Assembly: GCF_039595935.1 (NCBI RefSeq)
Contig: NZ_JBCNKR010000004.1
Location: forward strand, 1,549,001 to 1,613,000
Reading direction: 5' to 3'
Length of the DNA: 64,000 nt
Origin: Flavobacterium sp.
Lineage (GTDB): Bacteria; Bacteroidota; Bacteroidia; Flavobacteriales; Flavobacteriaceae
Positions 1 to 7,820 of the stretch are shown in pieces (the stretch's first letter is position 1; each line of letters opens with the position of its first letter). The notes under the pieces are model-generated. The model was not told the origin of the DNA. It saw nothing but the letters and a program-made list of their open reading frames with translations, and searched no databases. The translations under genes and the position numbers were made by a program.

Positions 1-1180
1 AGTTTTCATCGGTATGGTTTACAAAAAATTTAGAAATTGAGGTAAAAGCTCCGGTAAGTAAAGGCGATATAGCACCTGGTATGCTTCCTTCTTCGAGTGT
101 CATTCCTTCGTCGAGAATGTCTCTTTCGCGCATGTCGATTATGGAAGTAATACAAGGGCCAACTGGTTCTTTTTCTTTATCATCAAAAAATTTCCCTAAA
201 CCAATACCGTTCATTTTGACATCATTATTGTAACCAAAACCCAGCACATCGCCATTGCCTGTAAAATGTTTTCCGAGTGCTGTTGATACACTCAAACCTT
301 TTTCGCGCGAGCGTAATAAGATTTCGGTACTTCCTAAAGAGCCTGCGGATATAATTACATTATCAGCAGTTATGCATAATGGCGGTGCATCAAATTTTTC
401 ACGTCCAACATGGTACGAGTCAAAATATACCAGCCATTTATTGTCTTTTCGTTCTACATACTGCACGCCTGTTTCACAGAATATTTCGGCTCCATGATTA
501 ACCGCATCCGGGAGGTAATTCATTGTAAGCATGTTTTTTGCAGAATGATTACAACCCGTTACGCAATCGCCGCAGTTGTTGCATTTTTTTTGTTTTACAC
601 CTACATGATTTTCTTTATCATCATATTCGAAATTCACGTTAATATCCAGATATCTGAATTTTTCGTTCATTGCCGCCGCAGAAACTTTCATCCCTTTTGT
701 TTTGGCAAGTTCAGGAAAACCTGGTGTATTTTCAGGATAAGGAGAAGGTTTGAGCATTTGTCTTGCTTTTTGAAATCCTTCTCTAAGAGATTCCATATCA
801 TTTCTAATCGCTGCAGGCCATCTTAAATCATCAAAAACACGAGATTCTGGCTCTATCGAAACATTGGCATTTACATTTGAAGTTCCGCCCAAAGCACAGC
901 CTTTAAAAACACTTATTTCCCTGCCCATGTAAAATTCATACAAGCCGTTTTTACTGCCTATATGTTTAGTATCGGTATTGACTTGCATTTCTTTTACTGC
1001 ATCATCTAAATCTTCCGGATATTCGCCGGGCTGAAATTCTTTTCCTTTTTCTAAAAGACATACCTGAATTCCAGCACGTGACAGGCGCGATGCCGCAATA
1101 CTCCCGCCATAACCGGAACCGATAATAATAAAGGGATAATGCGATTTAATTGACGTAATTGGTTTTGATAGACGTTTCAT
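1..1180 (-). CDS. GMC-family FAD oxidoreductase (cholesterol-oxidase-like), cut by the left window edge
   Basis: The reading frame from the ATG at 1180 stays open to base 1, giving the first 393 residues; the C-terminus is outside the window. An FAD-binding Rossmann motif GSGYGG lies at residues 21-26 and the GMC signature GCALGGTSNVNAN at 94-106. Residues 200-210 hold four cysteines spaced C-x2-C-x2-C-x3-C, a ferredoxin-like arrangement. GMC enzymes oxidise alcohols such as sterols, sugars or choline with FAD. The start lies 6 bases after the stop of the metallophosphoesterase gene, so it is the distal gene of the operon running down from 7760. The substrate is unknown; a sterol-like or lipid alcohol is inferred from the neighbouring lipase-type genes. 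Confidence 0.85.
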   Translation of the reverse strand, partial: MKRLSKPITSIKSHYPFIIIGSGYGGSIAASRLSRAGIQVCLLEKGKEFQPGEYPEDLDDAVKEMQVNTDTKHIGSKNGLYEFYMGREISVFKGCALGGTSNVNANVSIEPESRVFDDLRWPAAIRNDMESLREGFQKARQMLKPSPYPENTPGFPELAKTKGMKVSAAAMNEKFRYLDINVNFEYDDKENHVGVKQKKCNNCGDCVTGCNHSAKNMLTMNYLPDAVNHGAEIFCETGVQYVERKDNKWLVYFDSYHVGREKFDAPPLCITADNVIISAGSLGSTEILLRSREKGLSVSTALGKHFTGNGDVLGFGYNNDVKMNGIGLGKFFDDKEKEPVGPCITSIIDMRERDILDEGMTLEEGSIPGAISPLLTGAFTSISKFFVNHTDEN

Positions 1181-1186
1181 GTTTTG

Positions 1187-3067
1187 TTATTTTTTAATGA
1201 TGATTGGTGGTTCTATTAAAAAAACTTCAGGAGAATCTTCTGAAGTAAACTTAATATCTTCTCCTGTTTCGTCTTGCTTCCATTGACTAACGACTTTTTT
1301 TATTCCAACCGGATAAATCGTAAGATCGCCATCACTGTTAATGTGCATTCTGAGGAAATTTTTATAATGTTCATATGAAAATGATGAAGAAGCTTCTGTA
1401 ATATGTATGTTAAAAAAGTAACCGCTTACAAATAGATATATTCCCATAAACAGTCCGTTTAAAAGTGCGCTTACCAACACGCAGTATGCCAGAACAATTG
1501 CAATTTTACAAGGTTCGTTTATTTCAAAAGAAGGATTGTAAAAGAAAGACTGAGCGATATATGTCGAAAAAAAGATGGCCAGCAAATGGAACTGCCCATG
1601 AAAAAAGCCCCATAAATAAAACCATTTTGTGCGTGCCGTATCGGTAAAAAAGGTAAAACCAATTAATACCAACAGCGACATAAAAAGCAGTATTGGATTG
1701 TAAATTATGTCGTCAAAAAGTTCACTTATATAAGTAATAAAACCTGAGAAAAATGACTCACCAAATGTGTTACTGCCAATATCACCCGCTGCGACTATAT
1801 TCCATAAAAAAGCTAATGCCAGAAATCCCATAAGAAGGCAGAAGAACTTATTGAAATAAGGAAAAATGAGATTTAAAAAAATCAGTTTTTTAGAAAGTTT
1901 TCTGGAAGGAAAAGTCATTTCGAGATTTGGATATGATTTTAGTGTGGATTTCATAAAAACGTAATCTTCGCTTAATTTATCCAATGATTTAGGCAGCATG
2001 TGAGTTGTATGCATAAAAGCGCCGCCGCCGCCCGCAGTAAATAAATGATTGCATTCGGTTTTATTTTCTCCGTCTCCCATTAAACGTTCTTCTGAGTAAC
2101 GTGAATAGTGATGAAGATCGCCTGTAAGGGTTGCTGCAATTTTAAATGTCTTGCCTATTTTTTTATACGAGTCAGCTGTAATATATAATTCTTCAAAATA
2201 TTTCAGACGTTTATAAGTTTCGTCATTGCATTTTACCTGCTTATAAACCCAGCTAGGTTCTGCCGTGCATAAAATAACTTTGCTGTCTGGCGGCATACTT
2301 TCTTTTGCTACTTTTTCAAAGTAAAGTTTCTGCTGCTCATCGATATCTGCATTGAGCTGTATATCTATTCCCCATAACCAATAATTATGAGGCAGTTTAA
2401 TGGCAAAATAGCTTCTCTTTTGTCGCGTAATCCAATTTCCCAACCAACGCACCTGACCAAAAAGCTTCATAAAATTGGTTAATCCATCGTACCAGTCATG
2501 ATTTCCAGGAATGGCATACATTACAGGTCTTTCATTTTCCGGTGGTCTATCTTGACCTTGCGGAATAACATGTGCGGCGCTAAACGGAATTTTAAATCGG
2601 TTTGTGTAATCCTCCATTCCGGGTGTTGGGTAAACCTGATCTCCGCCTAATATTAACAGATTTCCGGATTTTAGCAATTCGCTTCCTTCTTCTTTAAGAG
2701 TTTCTACTCGCTTCTGTTTTTCATCCGTTTTTCTGTCAGGCGTTAATTCATAACTTGGCTGCAGTTTTAAAGATAAATCTTTTGCGGCGAGAGAAGCAAC
2801 AGTATAAGTTGGGTTAAATCCGTCACCTGTATCCGAAATATAATCAAGCCATATTTCATCTAAAGGCGTTTTGGTTCCGTCGGCATTTTCTTTTACAGAA
2901 TGATCGTAGAATTTGTGTTCCGGATCCAGAGCCGCTTCTAGTTCTCGTTTGTCGGCATAGTTTGCAAAAGTCCCCGAAATAATGGTTCTCAAAGCAGTCG
3001 ATGCCAAAATAGAAGGCTGATACCAGTTAACCATCTTGGGCTGAATGTATTTTTTTTGTAAACTCAT
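1187..3067 (-). CDS. Calcineurin-like metallophosphoesterase with C-terminal membrane segments
   Basis: A 626-residue protein. The metallophosphoesterase metal-binding motifs appear in order: SDTGDG (78-83), GGDQVYP (141-147), GNHDWYDG (188-195) and TGDLHHYSRY (315-324), so the two-metal active site looks complete. From about residue 405 to 545 several hydrophobic stretches suggest four or so membrane helices, followed by a soluble tail. The catalytic domain therefore probably sits at the inner membrane. It starts 8 bases after the patatin stop and ends 6 bases before the GMC oxidoreductase start. Family members hydrolyse phosphomonoesters or phosphodiesters; a phospholipid head group is only an inference from the operon context. 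Confidence 0.85.
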   Translation of the reverse strand: MSLQKKYIQPKMVNWYQPSILASTALRTIISGTFANYADKRELEAALDPEHKFYDHSVKENADGTKTPLDEIWLDYISDTGDGFNPTYTVASLAAKDLSLKLQPSYELTPDRKTDEKQKRVETLKEEGSELLKSGNLLILGGDQVYPTPGMEDYTNRFKIPFSAAHVIPQGQDRPPENERPVMYAIPGNHDWYDGLTNFMKLFGQVRWLGNWITRQKRSYFAIKLPHNYWLWGIDIQLNADIDEQQKLYFEKVAKESMPPDSKVILCTAEPSWVYKQVKCNDETYKRLKYFEELYITADSYKKIGKTFKIAATLTGDLHHYSRYSEERLMGDGENKTECNHLFTAGGGGAFMHTTHMLPKSLDKLSEDYVFMKSTLKSYPNLEMTFPSRKLSKKLIFLNLIFPYFNKFFCLLMGFLALAFLWNIVAAGDIGSNTFGESFFSGFITYISELFDDIIYNPILLFMSLLVLIGFTFFTDTARTKWFYLWGFFHGQFHLLAIFFSTYIAQSFFYNPSFEINEPCKIAIVLAYCVLVSALLNGLFMGIYLFVSGYFFNIHITEASSSFSYEHYKNFLRMHINSDGDLTIYPVGIKKVVSQWKQDETGEDIKFTSEDSPEVFLIEPPIIIKK

Positions 3068-3075
3068 ATCTGTAA

Positions 3076-4506
3076 TTATAAAGTAGGTTTTTGATACACT
3101 TTTTTGAGTACTCTAAATTTTTCTTTCTGCTTTTTCAGCCAGCTGCTGCTACTGCTTATATGGATGAAAGGAATATTTTTTATACGGCTCCAGGCGCGCT
3201 GTTTTAATATAAATGCAATTGGTTTTGGAATTTTATCACTGCTAATGGTGCAAAATGCTTTTTTAAATTCCATACCTAACAATAAATCGTATTGACTGAT
3301 TAAATCGAGCTCGCATTGTAAATGAAAAACCTCATCTTCAAAAACAAAACTGCTTCCATAAACTAAAACTCTCTCCTGATGATTAAGGGTAACCTGATTA
3401 TTGTAGGTTGAGATTCTGTAAATACTGTTATTAAATGCTAATGAACAATAGGCTCGCAAAACCAGTTCATCATCTATTAACCTGAAATTGAAATGAATGT
3501 TTAGCGAAAAGTCAGCTGGTTTATTTTTCCAATTTAGGGTTCCGGAAAAGAGCGATCTAAAGTTGAATGAAATTCCGGGTTCTTTCATCAAAGAAGCCTT
3601 GTAATCAGGACTTACTCCATTTAAAGGTTTATTTTGCAGATAATATTTGGCATCGGCATAACCGCGATTGATTAATTCATCTACATTAATTTTATAAAAC
3701 ATTAAATCCGGATCTAATGGCAGCGGAAACTCTGGTTTTATTACATGCAGAGTAATTTTTTCTTTCTCTTTTTTACTATTGGCCGTTTCCAATTGTTCTA
3801 ACTCGAGAAGCAAACCGCCGTTTGCACTTATTTCGATCATATGGACATATTGGTTAAAGGATCCGTTTAAAAATTCATGCGAATTTCCTATCGCCCACAC
3901 TAACCAAATTTCATTCGGATTTCGTTTTATGGCTTCATTTATATTGGCGTCTTTAATCCATACTGCATCGGTATACCAGTCTCCCTTAATTTTTACAGCC
4001 GGCATAAAAATAGGCAGTGACATTCCTGCTATTAAATGTTCAAGGGTTACTTTTTGACTAGAAAGGGCTTCAATTGTTTTTTTTGAAAAATTACAGACAT
4101 TAAAAGTGGCATCGATTGAAGCATTTGCATTCATCTTTTTAATATCTATTCCCAACGTTGGAAACACTTTATTAAGAATTCCATCTGCATCGCCTATTGC
4201 ATTAAAAGTGCTTTTTGAGAAATAATTTTTGAAAGGAAGTAAAGATGAAAAATTCATAACATTTACTTTTCGCCAGCGCATAGCCATATCTTTGGGAGTA
4301 ATATCCGAACATATCATAGCTGTGTTAAAAATTCCGCCGGAAGTACCGTCAAAATGATTAAATTTTAATCCCTCTTCTTCCAATGCATTTATAACGCCGG
4401 CCTGATACGAAAGACGAGCACCGCCGCCTGCGAGTATCAGAGAACGTTTTATTCCGTCTGAATTTATGCCTGTTATGCCGTTCTTACTTAATGTCATTTT
4501 GTGCAA
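3076..4506 (-). CDS. Patatin-like phospholipase
   Basis: A 476-residue protein with the patatin Ser-Asp dyad framework: oxyanion loop GGGAR (27-31), nucleophile elbow GTSGG (54-58, Ser56) and an Asp at 180 in YTDAVW, where the family usually has D-G-G or D-G-A, so the Gly after the catalytic Asp is Ala here. The first ~200 residues are the lipase domain. The remainder (about 300-470) is beta-rich and I do not recognise it. Patatins cleave acyl chains from phospholipids or other lipids. The start overlaps the end of the upstream membrane-protein gene by 23 bases; an ATG three codons later (4497) is an equally good start. It is part of the tight minus-strand operon. Confidence 0.85.
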   Translation of the reverse strand: MHKMTLSKNGITGINSDGIKRSLILAGGGARLSYQAGVINALEEEGLKFNHFDGTSGGIFNTAMICSDITPKDMAMRWRKVNVMNFSSLLPFKNYFSKSTFNAIGDADGILNKVFPTLGIDIKKMNANASIDATFNVCNFSKKTIEALSSQKVTLEHLIAGMSLPIFMPAVKIKGDWYTDAVWIKDANINEAIKRNPNEIWLVWAIGNSHEFLNGSFNQYVHMIEISANGGLLLELEQLETANSKKEKEKITLHVIKPEFPLPLDPDLMFYKINVDELINRGYADAKYYLQNKPLNGVSPDYKASLMKEPGISFNFRSLFSGTLNWKNKPADFSLNIHFNFRLIDDELVLRAYCSLAFNNSIYRISTYNNQVTLNHQERVLVYGSSFVFEDEVFHLQCELDLISQYDLLLGMEFKKAFCTISSDKIPKPIAFILKQRAWSRIKNIPFIHISSSSSWLKKQKEKFRVLKKVYQKPTL

Positions 4507-4903
4507 TAAGTTTGAGTGAATAAAAATAAATTACCAATACTCCTATTAATTCAAAACCCAAAAAGAAATACATTAATAAGCTTGGAGAACCATCCATTAC
4601 TATAGAAGTAATTCTTGCCAGCACGCCTGCACTCATCGTAAAGATGAAAAATGTGTTGAATTTCTTTTCGCTGAAAATATCTTTTACAAACAATATTGAG
4701 AATATGCCAAATCCTAATTCAATTGCTCTTAAAAACCGATATTGACTTATCATGTTTATTCTTTGAAAATCAGGTAACGAGTGTACATCAAAGTCAAAGA
4801 GTAAACGATAATCAAAACCCGGATTAATAAAAGCGCCCCAAAAGCCCGCTATAATTACCAATCCTATATAGGTGTAATAAAAAAAGTAATTAGCTGACCG
4901 CAT
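4484..4903 (-). CDS. Small four-helix membrane protein, DUF4345-like
   Basis: 139 residues with four hydrophobic segments (about 7-25, 60-76, 84-101 and 110-133) and little soluble sequence. The features RFLRAIELGFGIF and ARITSIVMDGSPS resemble DUF4345 membrane proteins, recognised from memory. No catalytic motif is visible. It overlaps both neighbours in the operon: 14 bases with the upstream membrane gene and 14-23 bases with patatin. This suggests translational coupling and a shared membrane complex or pathway. Confidence 0.65.
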   Translation of the reverse strand: MRSANYFFYYTYIGLVIIAGFWGAFINPGFDYRLLFDFDVHSLPDFQRINMISQYRFLRAIELGFGIFSILFVKDIFSEKKFNTFFIFTMSAGVLARITSIVMDGSPSLLMYFFLGFELIGVLVIYFYSLKLIAQNDIK

Positions 4904-5276
4904 GTTCTTTTGCTATTTTTAGATAATAAAAAAACAATATCCCCGACAGTAAATCAAATACGGCAACTCCGGCAGCCAGAGGCACAAAAACGCCTTTATA
5001 TATTCCGACAAAAACCGCCGCAGAGGCTCCTAATTTTTGAAATCCTGACCAAATTACCGCTACTCGGTTTTCATTTTCATTATATAAAACATGAACCATC
5101 ATTCCTCCAAAAAGAAACATAAACATGCCAATGGTCGCAAATAATTGTTTGGATGCCGTATCAATAGGCGCACCTACAAAATTTAACACAAAAGCCGGCA
5201 CTATAATCTGTATAAGACCAGATAAGAGTGTGGTTAAGGAAATCAAAAGAAGAATAACTCGTATGACTTTTTTCAT
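4890..5276 (-). CDS. Small four-helix membrane protein of unknown function
   Basis: 128 residues with four hydrophobic segments. The first (MKKVIRVILLLISLTTLLSG) could be an uncleaved signal anchor; the others lie near 42-62, 72-90 and 97-118. No recognised catalytic residues. It resembles its downstream neighbour in size and topology, so the two may be distant paralogues or partners. It ends inside the start of the next gene (14-base overlap) and begins 36 bases after the stop of the previous one. Confidence 0.6.
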   Translation of the reverse strand: MKKVIRVILLLISLTTLLSGLIQIIVPAFVLNFVGAPIDTASKQLFATIGMFMFLFGGMMVHVLYNENENRVAVIWSGFQKLGASAAVFVGIYKGVFVPLAAGVAVFDLLSGILFFYYLKIAKEHAVS

Positions 5277-5312
5277 AGGGCAGTATTTTGATTATTTATA
5301 TCTGAGAATAAG

Positions 5313-5792
5313 CTAGGCTCTGCGTGCTTTGGCAATGAAAAAATACATTGTTACGGCCCACATTATGGTGAGTATATAAAAACGGACATCATTGTAAAAC
5401 ATCCAGTCTTTTAGTAATTGCTGGAGTACAGTCATATCTGTTACGCCCGCTTTGAACTGATCGTTTATATCTTCAATAAACTTTTGCTGTACTATTACCG
5501 GAATGAGCAAACCCGGAATCCATAATAATGGCACCCATCTTAGTTTTCCTTTCCATTCTGTTATCAGCATGATTACCAAACAGAAAGACATAATGGGAAT
5601 GGTTACAAAAAAATACTTGGTTGCTGTTTCTGTCTGCGGAATTATGGCATCGTAATAATTCGAAATATTCAACGTAGACGGATAATGCGGAAACCAAAAG
5701 AAATGTAATGTCCAGAACATCCCAAGATATACTGATGAACAAAAAAAGATGTAAGCGTTATTAAGGTCGATTAATATCTGTTTTATTTTCAT
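5313..5792 (-). CDS. Four-helix membrane protein, possibly DUF1772-like
   Basis: 159 residues with hydrophobic segments near 11-32, 60-80, 88-104 and 133-153. The arrangement of four helices, with an aromatic-rich first helix and an acidic/amphipathic stretch before the last, is similar to DUF1772 (anthrone-oxygenase-like) proteins, but I cannot confirm the family. It lies 27 bases after the acetoacetate-decarboxylase-like gene in the same operon. Confidence 0.5.
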   Translation of the reverse strand: MKIKQILIDLNNAYIFFCSSVYLGMFWTLHFFWFPHYPSTLNISNYYDAIIPQTETATKYFFVTIPIMSFCLVIMLITEWKGKLRWVPLLWIPGLLIPVIVQQKFIEDINDQFKAGVTDMTVLQQLLKDWMFYNDVRFYILTIMWAVTMYFFIAKARRA

Positions 5793-5819
5793 GATGCTGT
5801 TTTTTTTAGGTTAGAAAAC

Positions 5820-6710
5820 TTAAATTTTAAATTTTTGATAATCTGTAAATGATGGTGCCGGAAGCCAGTCTTCATTTAATTTGAGATCAAAGACGCTTTC
5901 AAAACCTTCGGGTGTTACTTTTTCGGGCTGTTTTTCATACGTCATAAACCAACATTCAAAGTGATCGTCAAGTATGCCATTTGCTTCGGGCATATACATG
6001 GTAAAAAAGGGTTTGCTTTCTATTTTCAGGTCTTTTAAAAATTTAGTTCGGGGATGGTCTCCAATAAACAATCGGCCTGTTGCACTTTTCCCGAATTTAA
6101 TTCCGGCTTTGGTTTTAAAATGTATGTAAGATGCCATGAGCATGTTACGAAAATGACTGTAGTTGGTTGCTCCAATATTTATTGGAAAATTTGTTTTTTT
6201 CGGTTTGTCTATTTCAATCCTAAAAGCAAACTGATCGTCTTTTTCGTATTGAGCGCTTACCTGATTTTCTGTTATTATAAAATCAAGACTGGCTTTATGT
6301 TTTGGCATTCCCCAAATTCCTTTTCCTCCTTTAACTGATATTTCAGAACTCACAGGCAGGTCTAAAATAAATTGTCCTGTTTTGTATGTTTTCATTAGTA
6401 CGGCCGGAAGAAATGCCGGAGCGGGTTTGCTTCCCTTCGTTACCGCAAGTGCTAAACTGTATTCTATATATTTGCCAATAGAAGTGTGGCGGTAATCTAT
6501 TACTGTAACCATAAAAACGGCTTTACCTCCAAAGGCTTTTACAGGATGGAGTTCATTACCGGGCAGTAAAGCTTTTGCTTTTTCGTAATCACATAAAAAA
6601 CCGGCCATAAGTGCAGGCGATTTTTCGGCATTCACAGGCAGTTTAAAAGTAATGCCGTCAACCATGGCAAAGCGGCCTTCATAATTTTTAATCCGTTTAG
6701 GTAGTGACAT
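5820..6710 (-). CDS. Acetoacetate decarboxylase family protein
   Basis: A 296-residue protein that matches the acetoacetate decarboxylase superfamily by pattern: YIEYSLALAV (81-90), then GIWGMPKHKA (131-140), corresponding to the family's E...G-x-P-K-K segment that carries the Schiff-base lysine. Lys137 is present, but the adjacent lysine that lowers its pKa in the classical enzyme is His138. True decarboxylation is therefore uncertain; many superfamily members are hydratases, aldolases or of unknown activity. No signal peptide. It lies 36 bases downstream of the alpha/beta hydrolase and 27 bases upstream of membrane-protein genes. A role in processing a keto-acid or modified lipid made by the same operon is inferred. 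Confidence 0.75.
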   Translation of the reverse strand: MSLPKRIKNYEGRFAMVDGITFKLPVNAEKSPALMAGFLCDYEKAKALLPGNELHPVKAFGGKAVFMVTVIDYRHTSIGKYIEYSLALAVTKGSKPAPAFLPAVLMKTYKTGQFILDLPVSSEISVKGGKGIWGMPKHKASLDFIITENQVSAQYEKDDQFAFRIEIDKPKKTNFPINIGATNYSHFRNMLMASYIHFKTKAGIKFGKSATGRLFIGDHPRTKFLKDLKIESKPFFTMYMPEANGILDDHFECWFMTYEKQPEKVTPEGFESVFDLKLNEDWLPAPSFTDYQKFKI

Positions 6711-6746
6711 AGGGTAGAATTTTAATAGTTATTTTAATTACCAACT

Positions 6747-7760
6747 TCAATTATTCAGTTCTTCTATCATGACTGGAAAAATATCTTTATGTGCATTTTT
6801 ACCCAGAAAAATATCTAAGTGGCTATACGTTTCATATACATGAAGTTTGTGATAGTCCGGTTTTATTTTATTGAAATAGTTAAAGGAATCTTCCTGACTT
6901 TTGCTTTTGAAACATTTATTGAGTCTGCCTGCAAAAAATACAAAGCGGGCATTTGTCTCCGGATTTGCATCGGCATAACGTTTTTTGCCATCAACAGAAA
7001 CCAGCGAACCATAATGAACCCCTTTTCTTATGTGCCTGAAAAAATGAACCGGAACGGGACCAAATTCATATCGTATCCATTCTTTGGTTTCATCGCTCAG
7101 GTTTTCCAGTTCCCATAAAGCCGGAAATCCGGAACCATAAACAAAACTCACAAATTTTCCTACCGTGGTATCTTTCTCAAAATGGGTAGCAAGCACTAAG
7201 GCTTTAAAAAATTTAGAGCGAAAATCAGGTGCTTTATTTCCCCAGGCGGGATTAAGATAATTTGTTATTGTACCAGCCATTTCAAGAATTACATCAAGTT
7301 TTACACGCGACCACGAAGGCACAACAGGATGAAGCGAAACGGCATTGGTAACAATGGTTGTAACCTGAGGAACTAAACCCAAAACAGCCGAAATCATAAA
7401 ACTTGTCGATCCCTGACAATGAATAATGGCTTTACAGTTTTTTGAATTGCTGATTTCACATACTTTTTGAACCGCTGCCGGATGATCATTTTTAGCTACA
7501 ATATCTAAATCCCATTTATTGGCAGGCAGTTCTGTACTGGCGCGCCAATTTTCAAGAAATACATCATAACCGGCTTCAGCAAGCATATCCAATAAATTGA
7601 TTTCATTGGGCGGATTAAAAATGTTGGCACGAACTCCTGCCCCATGTACCAAAAGTACCGGGCCGCGGTGTTTAGAACCTTCATGTTTTAATCTCCACAA
7701 ATTACAGTCGAAACCATCAAGGGCTTTAAAAGGAATAATATCAAAAGTATGATTTGGCAT
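6747..7760 (-). CDS. Alpha/beta hydrolase with a cysteine in the nucleophile position
   Basis: A 337-residue alpha/beta hydrolase fold protein. The oxyanion HG lies at 39-40 (VLLVHGAGVRA). The nucleophile elbow reads I-H-C-Q-G-S (113-118), so Cys115 replaces the usual serine and Ile replaces the first Gly of G-x-S-x-G. A terminal HLD motif near His314 supplies the histidine. Similar hydrolase domains occur next to or fused with GMC oxidoreductases in other bacteria (from memory), which fits the GMC gene at the end of this run. It is the first gene of the tight run; 60 bases separate it from the gene upstream. The substrate is unknown. Confidence 0.75.
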   Translation of the reverse strand: MPNHTFDIIPFKALDGFDCNLWRLKHEGSKHRGPVLLVHGAGVRANIFNPPNEINLLDMLAEAGYDVFLENWRASTELPANKWDLDIVAKNDHPAAVQKVCEISNSKNCKAIIHCQGSTSFMISAVLGLVPQVTTIVTNAVSLHPVVPSWSRVKLDVILEMAGTITNYLNPAWGNKAPDFRSKFFKALVLATHFEKDTTVGKFVSFVYGSGFPALWELENLSDETKEWIRYEFGPVPVHFFRHIRKGVHYGSLVSVDGKKRYADANPETNARFVFFAGRLNKCFKSKSQEDSFNYFNKIKPDYHKLHVYETYSHLDIFLGKNAHKDIFPVMIEELNN

Positions 7761-7820
7761 ATGGCAAAAATTGAACTGTTATTATCTATTGTTTTTCATA
7801 AACTGTTTTATGTAATTCTG

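Noticed and set aside
410..826. A 138-residue plus-strand reading frame
   Set aside because: It lies opposite the GMC oxidoreductase, which has clear family motifs; the plus-strand product has no signal or domain.
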